Part shown: positions 8,458-18,202 of the stretch, one piece after another | How the letters are laid out: each line of letters opens with the position of its first letter | Numbering within the stretch: the stretch's first letter is position 1 | Assembly: GCA_012026935.1 (NCBI GenBank) | Contig: VEPI01000022.1 | Location: 1 to 34,896, forward strand | DNA length: 34,896 nucleotides | Direction of reading: 5' to 3' | From: Melioribacter sp. | GTDB lineage: Bacteria; Bacteroidota; Ignavibacteria; Ignavibacteriales; Melioribacteraceae | The notes under the pieces: model-generated | What the model saw: only the letters and a program-made list of their open reading frames with translations | Told to the model about the DNA's origin: nothing | Databases searched by the model: none | Program-made: the position numbers and the translations under genes

Positions 8458-9596
8458 TGTACGTCAGACTCCTTAGCATTGAGTGCTCTTTGTAATGCTC
8501 TTAAATAATTGATAACCGCCCAGCGTTCATCAAAAGAAAGCTGGCTTGCATAAGACGGCATTGTGTTCTGTCCTTCCGTTACAACTGCAAAAATTCTTCC
8601 GTCGGACCAATTACGAACTTTATCCGAATGTAAACTTGGCGGATTAGGAAATTGTCCGCGCAAGCGGCTTACACCATCTGCGTTATATCCGTGACAAGGA
8701 CTGCAGTAGATATCAAATTTTACCTGACCGAGTGCAAGTGATTCTTTTGAAATTGGAATTGGATTCACCAACTTCACCCCGGCTAAATCGGGTTGACCTT
8801 TAAATTGATACACCATGCTGCCCCGTGCAATTGTTCCGGCAACAGGCTGACGCATACCAAAACCATCTGCAAAAATCGGACTTTGCTGCTGCGCGCTTAA
8901 CTTCGGTTGGTTCATCATCCAATCGAACGGAACCATATACATAAGTTTATTGAAAGAGAAATAAGTGACACCTGAAGTTATCACAGCAACAACAATCAAA
9001 AACATTATAAACTTCGGCTCAAGAATTTTATTTTTATGACTTATCTCCTCTTCATCCCAATAAATCGGAATTATCTCAGAAGCATGTACACTCTCTAAAA
9101 ATTTTTTTACTGCTGCTTCATTAAACTTCGGGTCATCCGCTTGAATAGAAATTCCATATTTATCCGCCGAAACCTTTTTCATGTATTCTGTTCCGTGTAA
9201 CGGATGAGAGTTATTAGGAAGTTTGAAAAAGAAAAATAACATTGAAACGACTGTCATAATGGCTGCTGAGAGAACGGTTACTTCAAATATGATGGGCACA
9301 TAAGCCGGAAATGAGAATAAAGGTTTTCCACCAATAACGATGGGATAATCAATGGCCGACATCCACCAAATTGTGAGTAGTGTAGCTAATGTGCCGGATA
9401 AACCAAAGACCAATGCAACGTATCCAAGTTTTGACGGCTTGAGTTTCATTGCTTTATCCATTCCGTGTAATGGATACGGAGTGTTCACATCATATTTTGT
9501 ATATCCGGTTTCAACAGCTTTTTCCGCCGCATGCATAATTTGATCGGGAGTATCAAAAATTCCTGTATAGCTGTATAGTATTTTTCCGCTCATCAT
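8454..9596 (-). CDS. Fused ACIII subunits ActD (DUF3341) and ActE (monoheme cytochrome c)
   Basis: The N-terminal part (about residues 1-180) is a DUF3341 ActD domain with two central helices after the YPLHGMDKAM segment; a third helix lies near residue 200. The C-terminal part (about 230-380) is a cytochrome c domain with heme site CSPCH and a likely Met ligand in NTMPSYASQL. ActD and ActE are separate genes in the classical Rhodothermus operon, so this is a fusion, about 380 aa. The ORF track starts at a TTG (9599), but ATG at 9596 overlaps the actC stop as TGATG and is the better start; a second ATG follows at 9593. It should pass electrons from ActA/ActB to the oxidase side. Confidence 0.9.
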   Translation of the reverse strand: MMSGKILYSYTGIFDTPDQIMHAAEKAVETGYTKYDVNTPYPLHGMDKAMKLKPSKLGYVALVFGLSGTLATLLTIWWMSAIDYPIVIGGKPLFSFPAYVPIIFEVTVLSAAIMTVVSMLFFFFKLPNNSHPLHGTEYMKKVSADKYGISIQADDPKFNEAAVKKFLESVHASEIIPIYWDEEEISHKNKILEPKFIMFLIVVAVITSGVTYFSFNKLMYMVPFDWMMNQPKLSAQQQSPIFADGFGMRQPVAGTIARGSMVYQFKGQPDLAGVKLVNPIPISKESLALGQVKFDIYCSPCHGYNADGVSRLRGQFPNPPSLHSDKVRNWSDGRIFAVVTEGQNTMPSYASQLSFDERWAVINYLRALQRALNAKESDVQ

Positions 9597-10963
9597 CAAT
9601 GATCCTTATGCGAAGGTTGTGAACCTGTAACAGTCGCTTTAACTTCTGCCATCGAAACAACCGGCAACGCTTTAGTGAATAATAACAGCCAGGTAAAGAA
9701 AAATCCGAAACTTCCGATTAGTATCATAAAATCAACATACGTCGGAGTGAAAAGATGCCAGCTTGAAGGCAAGAAATCTCTTGATAGTGACGAAACGATA
9801 ATAACGAATCTTTCAAACCACATTCCAATATTTACAAATATTGCAATCACAAACATTACGGGAATAGTTCTTCTAATTTTTTTAGACCAGAACAACTGCG
9901 GGGAAATTACATTGCATGAGATCATCACCCAGTATGCCCAGGCATACGAACCGAAAGCTCTGTTAACAAAAGTGAACCGCTCTATAGGAAGACCACTGTA
10001 CCATGCAATAAAAAATTCCATCGCGTATGCGTAACCTACCATCGAACCTGTCAGCAGCATAATCTTGTTCATCTTTTCAAGAGTATCTAAAGTGATTATA
10101 TGTTCATAATTGAAAATCTTTCTAACAATAATTAAAACATTTTGCACCATTGCAAATCCCGAAAAGACAGCGCCGGCTACAAAGTAAGGCGGAAAAATTG
10201 TTGCGTGCCAACCGGGTATAATTGAAACGGCAAAATCAAAACTTACTATTGTGTGAACGGAAAGAACAAGAGGAGTGGCAAATCCCGCGAGGATAAGATA
10301 AACCATTTCGTAATGCTGCCAATGTTTGTTGGAAAATCTCCAGCCTAATCCGAAAATTGAGTAAGTAATTTTTTTGATTTTGTTGTTTGTTCTTTCACGA
10401 AGTGTTGCAAAATCCGGAATCAATCCAACGTACCAGAAAATCAGCGAAACAATAAAGTAAGTAGAAACTGCAAATACATCCCATAAAAGAGGTGAATCAA
10501 AATTAACCCAGATCGAATGCTGATTAGGATATGGAAAAAGATAAGCGGCAAGCCAAGGACGGCCGACGTGTATTAACGGAAATAAACCGGCAGTCATAAC
10601 TGCAAAAATTGTCATTCCTTCTGCGAATCGTGCAATACCCGTACGCCATTTTTGTCTAAGTAAAAAAAGAATTGCTGAGATCAATGTTCCGGCATGACCA
10701 ATACCAACCCAAAAAACGAAATTTGTAATATCAAAAGCCCAGCCGACCGGAATATTGTTTCCCCACATTCCGATACCGTAATAAAAAGTTAATCCCAATC
10801 CGATAACGAGCAGAGAAAGCATTGATCCAGAAATTGTAAGAGCAATGAAAAACTTTCTCGTTGGCTTTGCATCAATCGGTTTGGAAATTAAATCATCGAG
10901 CACGCGTAACGGCGGCTTCCCCTCTATAACTGATAATTCTTGTGTGTAATCAACAGTACTCAC
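9596..10963 (-). CDS. actC: ACIII NrfD-like quinol-oxidising subunit ActC
   Basis: An NrfD/polysulfide-reductase-type membrane protein, 455 aa with about ten helices, that holds the quinol oxidation site and docks onto the ActB Fe-S domain. The segments [21 protein letters not shown] and [16 protein letters not shown] are characteristic of ActC. The start is GTG at 10963, overlapping the actB stop (GTGA) and placed about 8 nt after a strong GGAGG, which supports this unusual codon. The order actA-actB-actC-actD/E-actF is conserved. Confidence 0.93.
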   Translation of the reverse strand: MSTVDYTQELSVIEGKPPLRVLDDLISKPIDAKPTRKFFIALTISGSMLSLLVIGLGLTFYYGIGMWGNNIPVGWAFDITNFVFWVGIGHAGTLISAILFLLRQKWRTGIARFAEGMTIFAVMTAGLFPLIHVGRPWLAAYLFPYPNQHSIWVNFDSPLLWDVFAVSTYFIVSLIFWYVGLIPDFATLRERTNNKIKKITYSIFGLGWRFSNKHWQHYEMVYLILAGFATPLVLSVHTIVSFDFAVSIIPGWHATIFPPYFVAGAVFSGFAMVQNVLIIVRKIFNYEHIITLDTLEKMNKIMLLTGSMVGYAYAMEFFIAWYSGLPIERFTFVNRAFGSYAWAYWVMISCNVISPQLFWSKKIRRTIPVMFVIAIFVNIGMWFERFVIIVSSLSRDFLPSSWHLFTPTYVDFMILIGSFGFFFTWLLLFTKALPVVSMAEVKATVTGSQPSHKDH

Positions 10964-13900
10964 AATATTTCCTCCGAATGAGTATTTCGTAATTTAGCAA
11001 TGTATGTAACATTCGGTTTCACATTTAATTCTTCCAGTACATGATACGATAAATTATGATCTCTAAGTTTTGCTACAGGTGATGTCGGATCGTTAGCGTC
11101 TCCAAAAGTAATCGCTTCTGTAGGACATGCTTGTTGGCAAGCAGTAACAACATCGGATCCTTTTAATGTTCTATTATCGCGAATTGCATCTGACCTGGCT
11201 TCCATAATTCTTTGAACACAGAAACTGCATTTTTCCATAACACCGCGAGAACGAACAGTTACTTCCGGATTATTAACTAACGCTGTAAGATCGTTTTCAT
11301 AATATGAATCGGCAAAATCATCTCTATAATTAAAGAAATTAAATCGTCGCACTTTATAAGGACAGTTGTTAGAACAATATCTTGTACCAACGCAACGATT
11401 ATAAACCATTTGATTTAATCCGTCGGGGCTGTGATTGGTTGCGTTAACAGGACAAACATTTTCGCAAGGTGCATTGTCGCAATGCTGGCATAACATCGGC
11501 TGATTACTTACGATCGGTTCATCTGGAATGCCTGAATAATACCGGTCAAGACGGATCCATTGCATTACTCGTCCTTTACTTACCTGCTCTTTACCAACAA
11601 CAGCAATATTGTTTTCAACATTACACGAAGCGACACAAACCTGGCAGTTGGTACATTTATTCAGATCGATCGCCATTGCCCATTTGTTGCCGGTGTATTT
11701 TACTTCATTAGTGATGCTGAATAATTTTTCTTTTTCTTCATGTAGAAAGTTCGGCTCTTTCTTGTACTTTTCTAAAGTGCCTTCTTGAATAATTTTTCTG
11801 ATCCGGTGAAAATCTTTTACAAATGTATCATCAAGCGCATGTTGTTCTTGAGTAGAAACTAATTCATGTTTTCCGCCGGCTTTTGAAACTGATGCATTTG
11901 AAAAAAAGAATGGCGATGATTGAACGCTTTTCGACATAAGATTAACTGCATTAAAACCAACTTCCTTTCCAACTTCGCCAATTACCGTTCTGCCGTATCC
12001 TAATTCGATACTGATAAATTTATCTGCAAGTCCGGGTTGTATAAATGCAGGTAATGTTAAATTCCTATTTCCAACTTTTATATGAAGTAAATCATTGCTA
12101 TCAACGTTCAAATTTTTTGCAGTTGATGGCGAGATTGCTGCATAATTATCCCAGGTAACTTTGCTAACAGGATGAGGGATTTCTTGAAGCCAGCCATTGT
12201 TTGCAAATTTCCCGTCGCCAATGAAATAATTATTATGCAGATGAATTGTAAAATCTTTGGAAGATGATAAGTCGTTCAAATTATTAAACGCTGCAATATT
12301 AAATTTATTCGGTTGAACTTTTTCTTTTATATTAACTACGCCATCGTTTAATGCCGAATACCAAAATGTTTTTGCATCAGCTAATGTGTCCATCTTAGAA
12401 AAAATATCTGCGTTGAAAGAGTTCATTAAATAGTTATGATAAATGTCTTCATTGAAAGTTGAAGAATTACCGGCAATCCATGTTAGAAGAACAGCTTCTT
12501 TCTGTCGCGAGTTGAATATCGGTGCAATAACGGGTTGCTGCAAACTATAAATTCCGCCGCGCACATAAGCGTCTCCCCAACTTTCCAACTGATTATTAAT
12601 CGGCAGGGAATAATTTCCGGCAGCAGAAGATTCATTTTCAGTTTCGGACAATGATACAACAAGCGCCGCTTTTTTCAACGCACTTGCATAGCCAAAATCT
12701 TCCGGTAAAGTGAAGACAGGATTTGAATCGAAATGAATTACAGTTCCAACTTTTCCATTGTTCATCGAATCAACCAATTGAGAAATCTCTTCGGTTGATG
12801 AATGTTTGACTAACGACTTAAACGAGTTCGCATAATCATAAAGCGAAGTATTCCCCAAAATTTCATTCAAAAAATTTACAGCAATTTGAACTTCTTTAGG
12901 CAGCGTATCTCCCGCATAAACAATACTTTTACTACGGTTTGTATTTAGATCATTGATAAGGTAATTCAACTTATCTTTGCCGATTAACGATTCAAATTTT
13001 GATGATGAATATTTTCCAAACTTAGATTTAACATTGCTATCGAGTACAATCGAAGATCCGCGACTGCTCAATTCATTTATGAGCGCCATAACAAATTCAT
13101 ATTGAGAATCAGGGGAAATTCTGAATCTGTAATCTGCCAGCATACCGGTAACACTCATTCTTCCTTCGGCAACATACAAACGATTGAAATCAATTTTACC
13201 GTTTGTCTCTCTTCGCTGAGTATGTTTTCTCATATTCTCTATATAACTGCCTTCACTTCCAAGAAAATCCGCATCGAGTGCAAGGATAATATTTGCATCA
13301 TTCCATTTAACTGCCGGATATTCATCTGTCCCGTAAGAATACATCCACGCGTCTCTTCTTTGCTGATCATTAATTAAAGAATGAGAGTAAATTTTTGTGT
13401 TCGGATATTTCGCAACAAAATCGTTCAAAACTTTTTTTGTTGTTGGAGAAGTAATTTCTCCTGTTACAATTGCAATTTCTTTTCCGCTTGATTGAGAATT
13501 GTTAAGTGCATTTATAATTTCACCGTCAACACTTTTCCAATCGGTTTTCTTTCTGAGTACTAATGGATCAGTTAAACGTTCGGGATCATAAAGGTTGAGT
13601 ATGCTTGCTTGTCCTTTTGCACAAATTTTTCCTTTGCTTGTAGGGTGATCGGGATTGCCATCTATTTTAATCGGTCTCCCCTCACGGGTCTTTACTAGAA
13701 TTCCGCAAGATTGAGAACAACCATTACAAGTTGATGCGTAATAGTTGGCAACACCAGGAAGAACATCATCAGGTTTTTTGTTGTAAGGAATTATTTCTCC
13801 CTTATCGCGGTAATTTGTACATGCTGTTGCAGTAAGTGCAGCAGATGCAGAAAGAAGAGCTAAAAATTTTCTTCTTGATAATCCGGAAAGTTTGGAAGAA

Positions 13901-14025
13901 TCAAAATCATCGGTTACACCTTCCATAAACTCATTGTTTTTTGCATTCAGTATTTCTGGATCTTCATTATAATCTTTCAGACTTTTCCACAATTTATCAG
14001 ATGATTTCCGGAAATCGTTCATCAT
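10960..14025 (-). CDS. actB: ACIII molybdopterin-like/iron-sulfur subunit ActB (Tat-exported)
   Basis: At 1021 aa this is a fusion of a molybdopterin-oxidoreductase-like domain and an NrfC-type ferredoxin domain. A 50-residue N-terminal extension precedes a twin-arginine signal, SRRKFLALL (residues 50-58), the 'TAT-variant-translocated' arrangement of this family. C100, C103, C107 and C135 form a possible Fe-S motif at the start of the Mo-like domain; known ACIII enzymes lack the molybdenum cofactor. The C-terminal quarter has four ferredoxin-type Cys clusters ([27 protein letters not shown] plus CQQAC). It relays electrons from quinol at ActC towards ActA. The start ATG overlaps the stop of the small Tat gene (TAATG). 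Confidence 0.95.
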   Translation of the reverse strand: MMNDFRKSSDKLWKSLKDYNEDPEILNAKNNEFMEGVTDDFDSSKLSGLSRRKFLALLSASAALTATACTNYRDKGEIIPYNKKPDDVLPGVANYYASTCNGCSQSCGILVKTREGRPIKIDGNPDHPTSKGKICAKGQASILNLYDPERLTDPLVLRKKTDWKSVDGEIINALNNSQSSGKEIAIVTGEITSPTTKKVLNDFVAKYPNTKIYSHSLINDQQRRDAWMYSYGTDEYPAVKWNDANIILALDADFLGSEGSYIENMRKHTQRRETNGKIDFNRLYVAEGRMSVTGMLADYRFRISPDSQYEFVMALINELSSRGSSIVLDSNVKSKFGKYSSSKFESLIGKDKLNYLINDLNTNRSKSIVYAGDTLPKEVQIAVNFLNEILGNTSLYDYANSFKSLVKHSSTEEISQLVDSMNNGKVGTVIHFDSNPVFTLPEDFGYASALKKAALVVSLSETENESSAAGNYSLPINNQLESWGDAYVRGGIYSLQQPVIAPIFNSRQKEAVLLTWIAGNSSTFNEDIYHNYLMNSFNADIFSKMDTLADAKTFWYSALNDGVVNIKEKVQPNKFNIAAFNNLNDLSSSKDFTIHLHNNYFIGDGKFANNGWLQEIPHPVSKVTWDNYAAISPSTAKNLNVDSNDLLHIKVGNRNLTLPAFIQPGLADKFISIELGYGRTVIGEVGKEVGFNAVNLMSKSVQSSPFFFSNASVSKAGGKHELVSTQEQHALDDTFVKDFHRIRKIIQEGTLEKYKKEPNFLHEEKEKLFSITNEVKYTGNKWAMAIDLNKCTNCQVCVASCNVENNIAVVGKEQVSKGRVMQWIRLDRYYSGIPDEPIVSNQPMLCQHCDNAPCENVCPVNATNHSPDGLNQMVYNRCVGTRYCSNNCPYKVRRFNFFNYRDDFADSYYENDLTALVNNPEVTVRSRGVMEKCSFCVQRIMEARSDAIRDNRTLKGSDVVTACQQACPTEAITFGDANDPTSPVAKLRDHNLSYHVLEELNVKPNVTYIAKLRNTHSEEIL

Positions 14026-14204
14026 TAAACCTTCTTCGTTCGTTTAACTGCTGACGGATGAATAACAATATTAATTTTTTCTTTTTTTGAAACTCTATCT
14101 ATAGAGGAGATAAACTTTGTTGGTAAGGCAGAAACAACCGCAGTTATTATTGCACCTTTACCAAATGTGCTGAAAAAACTTCTTCTATCAATTTTCTTTG
14201 TCAT
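14025..14204 (-). CDS. Small twin-arginine-signal protein between actA and actB (59 aa)
   Basis: Too short for the ORF track. ATG at 14204 is preceded by AAAGGAG (11-nt spacing), and the stop overlaps the actB ATG as TAATG, so it fits the operon exactly. The sequence begins with KIDRRSFFSTFGKG, a twin-arginine motif, followed by one hydrophobic stretch (AIITAVVSALPTKF) and a basic 25-residue tail ending HPSAVKRTKKV. It has no Cys, so it binds no Fe-S cluster or heme. It may be a Tat-inserted single-helix ACIII subunit or the remnant of a larger Tat substrate such as a Rieske protein. Its coding nature is well supported; its function is unknown. Confidence 0.75.
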   Translation of the reverse strand: MTKKIDRRSFFSTFGKGAIITAVVSALPTKFISSIDRVSKKEKINIVIHPSAVKRTKKV

Positions 14205-14225
14205 TCTCGAATTCTTTCTCCTTTA

Positions 14226-14795
14226 TTAACGATGACAGGCCCAACAATTTTCCGGTCCATTCTTCACAGTTTTCAAATAAGGTAACTGTGTCTGCGGATT
14301 TCTATGGCAATCCAAACATGCCGTCATCGTGAATGGTTTTACCTGGCTTACAATATCCATCTGCTTAACATCTCCGTGGCAACTTGCACAGTCAATTCCT
14401 TTATTAACATGAACACTGTGATTAAAGTACGCGTATTCCGGCACCTTGTGGATTCTCTTCCATGGAATAGGTTTTCCAGTATTATAAAACTGCGTAAGTT
14501 TGATTATCTCAGGTCTATCTTTGCGTGAAACCGTGTGGCAATTCATACAAATATTAGCAGAAGGTATTACAGCATGACGATCTTTTGCAACGCCCAGGTG
14601 ACAATATTGGCAATCAATCGCCATTTGTCCGGCATGCAGTTTATGAGAAAATTTTATTGGTTGATCAGGCTTGTATCCCACACTATCTCTTTCAGCGCGG
14701 GATAAATAAAAAGTTAATATAACAGATACTGCTACAACAAATAATGTCAACGGGAGTCGAATCTTAAGTGCATAGTCCAGTACAGTTCTCTTCAT
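14226..14795 (-). CDS. actA: ACIII pentaheme cytochrome c subunit ActA
   Basis: A 189-aa protein with one N-terminal transmembrane helix (LPLTLFVVAVSVILTFYLS) and five CxxCH heme sites: CQYCH, CMNCH, CASCH, CLDCH and CWACH. Extra His residues (KFSHKLHAGQ, YFNHSVHVNKG) are probable distal ligands. Five hemes and a single anchor helix match ActA of Rhodothermus and Flavobacterium ACIII. It is the first gene of the cluster, behind a good Bacteroidota-type promoter with a leader of about 115 nt. Confidence 0.95.
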   Translation of the reverse strand: MKRTVLDYALKIRLPLTLFVVAVSVILTFYLSRAERDSVGYKPDQPIKFSHKLHAGQMAIDCQYCHLGVAKDRHAVIPSANICMNCHTVSRKDRPEIIKLTQFYNTGKPIPWKRIHKVPEYAYFNHSVHVNKGIDCASCHGDVKQMDIVSQVKPFTMTACLDCHRNPQTQLPYLKTVKNGPENCWACHR

Positions 14796-14915
14796 TTATT
14801 ACCTGTGATAGTATAATTAACAGATCGTCCTATGGGAATCTTTCTTGAATATATACTTAGCTTTCGCTAGAATTTATTAATGAGATAAGATATACAATTA
14901 GCAAAAATTTACTGC

Positions 14916-14945
14916 CAAAGATAAGAAACGAAATTTAAAATCAAA
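14916..14945 (-). promoter_or_regulatory. Bacteroidota-type promoter of the act operon
   Basis: On the minus strand, TTTG (14945-14942), 18-nt spacer, then TATCTTTG (14923-14916), an exact match to the -7 consensus TAnnTTTG with accepted spacing. The predicted transcript starts near 14910. The leader contains a small TAGC-GAAA-GCTA hairpin (14858-14869) of unknown role. Confidence 0.7.
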
Positions 14946-14972
14946 AATATTTCACTTCAAAAAATAGCCAAT

Positions 14973-15953
14973 TTAATTTTTTCTTTCGACAACAAAACTT
15001 ACTAATGATTCTAATGACAATCGTGACTCGGATGTCTGAAACTGTTCTAATTTAGATAGGGCTGTTTTAGAATATTCAAGGGCAACTTTTTCTGAGTACT
15101 CTATACCTTCATACATTTTCACAAACTTAATTACTACATCTACTTTCGTTTTTCTTTCTTTACTCTTTAGCAAATTAATAATTTTTATTGATTCATCTTT
15201 AGGAGCGTTCTTTAACGCAAAGATTAAAGGAAGTGTAATTTTCTTTTCTTTGATATCTGCACCGAGTGATTTACCGAAAATATTTTTTGTACCGATGAAA
15301 TCTAAAATATCATCACGGATTTGAAATGCGATTCCAAGGTTTTCTCCAAATTCTTTCATTGCAGTTATTTTACTTTCATCATCAGTAGAAGCCCGCGCAC
15401 CAATTTCACAGCAGGTAGAAAGAAGTGATGCTGTTTTATCGGAAATAATTCTAAAATATGTTTCTTCATCAATATCTAATTTCCTTGTTTTACTAATCTG
15501 CAACAACTCCCCTTCCGACATTCTTTTAACCGTATTCGTTATTACTCTAAGAAAATCAAAATCGTTTCCATCTACTGCAAGCATTAAACCGCGCGCTAAT
15601 AAATAATCACCCATTAATACTGCAATTTTATTCTTCCAAACTGCATTAATCGAGGGAAAATTTCTTCTTGTCTCAGCATTATCAACAACATCATCATGAA
15701 CTAAAGTGGCTGTATGAAGTAACTCAACTAAAGTAGCACCCCGATAACTCCGTTCAGAAATACCGCCGCATAAATCACTGGAAAGTAGAACTAAGATTGG
15801 TCGAATCTTTTTCCCTTTTTGCTTAAGAATGTATTTTGTTACTAATTCTAATAGAGTGACTTTTGATTTTAAGGAATGTTTGAAGAGTTCATGAAATTTC
15901 GAGAGTTCGTCTTCAATCGGATGTGTAATTTCTGCGAAGGATTTATTTATCAA
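14973..15953 (-). CDS. Polyprenyl diphosphate synthase
   Basis: A 326-aa trans-isoprenyl diphosphate synthase that elongates farnesyl diphosphate with IPP, probably to the octa- or heptaprenyl chain of the respiratory quinone. The first Asp-rich motif is HDDVVD in LLHTATLVHDDVVDNAETRR, the second is DDILD in FQIRDDILDFIG, and GKKIRP is the N-terminal IPP-binding segment. The start is TTG at 15953, overlapping the tatC stop as TTGA; no in-frame ATG occurs before the conserved region. Product chain length cannot be read from the sequence by eye. Confidence 0.9.
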   Translation of the reverse strand: MINKSFAEITHPIEDELSKFHELFKHSLKSKVTLLELVTKYILKQKGKKIRPILVLLSSDLCGGISERSYRGATLVELLHTATLVHDDVVDNAETRRNFPSINAVWKNKIAVLMGDYLLARGLMLAVDGNDFDFLRVITNTVKRMSEGELLQISKTRKLDIDEETYFRIISDKTASLLSTCCEIGARASTDDESKITAMKEFGENLGIAFQIRDDILDFIGTKNIFGKSLGADIKEKKITLPLIFALKNAPKDESIKIINLLKSKERKTKVDVVIKFVKMYEGIEYSEKVALEYSKTALSKLEQFQTSESRLSLESLVSFVVERKN

Positions 15954-16708
15954 GATTTCTTTTGGAATATTTTTGAAACAAAAATACTTATTTCATATAA
16001 CAAAACCAACGGAACTGCAAGAAGCACTTGTGAGACCGGATCTGTTCCGGGAGATAGAAATGCAGCAACTATCATTATAACAACAATAGCATGTCTTCTA
16101 TATTTTCTCATAAGTTTTGGCGTAAGTAAACCAATTTTAGAAAGGAAAAATGAAAGCATCGGAAGTTCAAAAATTAATCCGGCACCTAAAATGATATTAA
16201 GAACTATTGAGAGATATTCATCAATTGAAAAATTATTTTCTATTGATGCGGAACCGAATCCCGCAGCAAATTTTAATGTAAGCGGAAGCATAATGTAATA
16301 AGCAAATACTACCCCGCACATAAAACAAAAAGTTGTAAACAAAACAATCCATTTTATATATTTTTTTTCTTTTGATTTTAATGCCGGCGCTATAAACTTC
16401 CACAGCTGGTAAACAACATTTGGAAAACTTAAAATCAAACCGAGCATTATAGCTACTTGGAAATAAAGAAAAAGCTGGCCGAAGGGACGAAGATTTTGCA
16501 ATTTAAAATTTGCCGTCTTAGCAGGAAGAAGAAGAATTTTATCCACGAAGAAATCAATAAATATCATTGCTATAATTGTTCCGAGAAGTATTCCAATTAC
16601 AGAATAGATTATTCTCCATCTCAACTCTTCAAGATGATCGAGAAAGGTCATTTCCACTTCTGCTTTTGGATTTTCCTCATCAACAATATTTTCTTCTTGA
16701 TCTGCCAT
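15950..16708 (-). CDS. tatC: Sec-independent protein translocase TatC
   Basis: A 252-aa membrane protein of six helices that recognises twin-arginine signals. The N-terminal signature FLDHLEELRWRI contains the conserved Glu residues that contact the signal peptide; an acidic 20-residue leader precedes it. The C-terminal helices include FLSPGTDPVSQVLLAVPLVLLYEISI, also typical. It starts 6 nt after glyA. Its nearby substrates are ActB and the 59-aa Tat protein. No tatA is seen in the window. Confidence 0.96.
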   Translation of the reverse strand: MADQEENIVDEENPKAEVEMTFLDHLEELRWRIIYSVIGILLGTIIAMIFIDFFVDKILLLPAKTANFKLQNLRPFGQLFLYFQVAIMLGLILSFPNVVYQLWKFIAPALKSKEKKYIKWIVLFTTFCFMCGVVFAYYIMLPLTLKFAAGFGSASIENNFSIDEYLSIVLNIILGAGLIFELPMLSFFLSKIGLLTPKLMRKYRRHAIVVIMIVAAFLSPGTDPVSQVLLAVPLVLLYEISIFVSKIFQKKS

Positions 16709-16714
16709 ATAATT

Positions 16715-18010
16715 TTATTTTAGTTCGGGATACAGCGGAAATTTTGAACACAGTCCAGCAACCTCAATTTTTATTTGAGCTAAGGCCGATTCGTTCTCAC
16801 TATTCTTGATTGCTCTATCAATGAAGGATGCAATATTTTTCATTTCATTTTCTTTCATACCGCGAGTTGTAACTGCCGGCGTTCCGATTCTTACTCCGCT
16901 TGTTACAAAAGGACTTTTAGTATCGAAGGGAATCATATTTTTATTTACCGTTATTCCGGCAGCACCAAGTGTATTCTCCACTTTTTTACCGCTTAGTTCT
17001 TTATTTGTCAGATCAACTAACATTAAATGATTATCGGTTCCGCCGGATACAATATTATAACCTAACCCTGTTAATTCGTTTGATAACGTCTTGGCATTTT
17101 TAATAATTTGTTTTGCATAATTTGTAAATGAATCTTCCAGTGCCTCTCCAAATGCAACTGCTTTTGCAAGAATTATATGCATAAGCGGCCCGCCTTGAAT
17201 ACCTGGCATAACCATTCCATCTAGGATTTCCGACATTAATTTTAACCGATCTCCTTTTAAAGTTTTTATTCCAAAAGGATTATCTCTGTCTTTACCCATT
17301 AGAATTATTCCGCCTCTTGGACCGCGAAGAGTTTTATGTGTGGTTGATGTTACAACATCACAATATGGAAGAGGGTTATTAAGCAATCCTTTGGCAATTA
17401 ATCCGGCAGGATGTGCCATATCCATCATTAATAAAGCACCGACCTTATCTGCTATCTCTCTGAACTTTGCATAATCCCAATCACGCGAATATGCACTTGC
17501 ACCCATAACAATTAATTTGGGTTTTTCTTTCTTAGCGAGATCCTCAATTAAGTTGTAATCTAAAAGTTTAGTTTCTTTATTCAAGCTGTATCCAACTGCT
17601 CGATAAATTTGTCCTGAGAAATTAACATGTGAACCGTGTGTCAAATGTCCGCCGTGATCAAGACTTAATCCAAGAATAGTATCACCCGGTTTCAACAACG
17701 TCATGTAAACAGCCATATTAGCTTGAGAGCCGCTATGCGGTTGAACATTAACATATTCTGCTCCAAATAGTATTTTCAATCTGTCGCGGGCAAGGTCTTC
17801 AGCCATATCCACAAATTCACATCCGCCGTAATATCTTTTAGCTGGATAACCTTCTGCATATTTGTTTGTTAGAACAGATCCGGCTGCATTTAATACAGCT
17901 TGAGAAACAAAATTTTCAGACGCAATAAGTTCAAGATGTGTTTCTTGACGATTAAGTTCTAACTGAGCAACTCTGAAAGCTTCTTTGTCGTTTTGTAGTT
18001 GATTGTACAT
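16715..18010 (-). CDS. glyA: Serine hydroxymethyltransferase
   Basis: A PLP enzyme that converts serine and tetrahydrofolate to glycine and methylene-THF. At 431 aa it is full length. The PLP lysine lies in the [13 protein letters not shown] motif; [18 protein letters not shown] is the conserved substrate-binding region, and [13 protein letters not shown] is also typical. It heads a glyA-tatC-polyprenyl synthase operon, behind a candidate promoter about 55 nt upstream. Confidence 0.97.
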   Translation of the reverse strand: MYNQLQNDKEAFRVAQLELNRQETHLELIASENFVSQAVLNAAGSVLTNKYAEGYPAKRYYGGCEFVDMAEDLARDRLKILFGAEYVNVQPHSGSQANMAVYMTLLKPGDTILGLSLDHGGHLTHGSHVNFSGQIYRAVGYSLNKETKLLDYNLIEDLAKKEKPKLIVMGASAYSRDWDYAKFREIADKVGALLMMDMAHPAGLIAKGLLNNPLPYCDVVTSTTHKTLRGPRGGIILMGKDRDNPFGIKTLKGDRLKLMSEILDGMVMPGIQGGPLMHIILAKAVAFGEALEDSFTNYAKQIIKNAKTLSNELTGLGYNIVSGGTDNHLMLVDLTNKELSGKKVENTLGAAGITVNKNMIPFDTKSPFVTSGVRIGTPAVTTRGMKENEMKNIASFIDRAIKNSENESALAQIKIEVAGLCSKFPLYPELK

Positions 18011-18066
18011 AACACTTCACTTTTATTTAATAAATTTTTTGTATTAATGAACAGAAATTTCTCTTT

Positions 18067-18097
18067 CAAATATGCTGTTCTGGAAATTCAATTCAAA
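18067..18097 (-). promoter_or_regulatory. Candidate Bacteroidota-type promoter of glyA
   Basis: On the minus strand, TTTG, a 19-nt spacer, then CATATTTG, one mismatch from TAnnTTTG. It sits about 55 nt before the glyA start, in the 192-bp gap after the outer-membrane protein gene. Confidence 0.5.
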
Positions 18098-18202
18098 ATA
18101 AAGTTTACTGAAAGAAATGCTATTGGCAGGTAAAATGTAATTGTAATTGGGAATAGAAGAATAATCAGTAATTAATATCATAAGGATCAGTTTGAAATAA
18201 AT

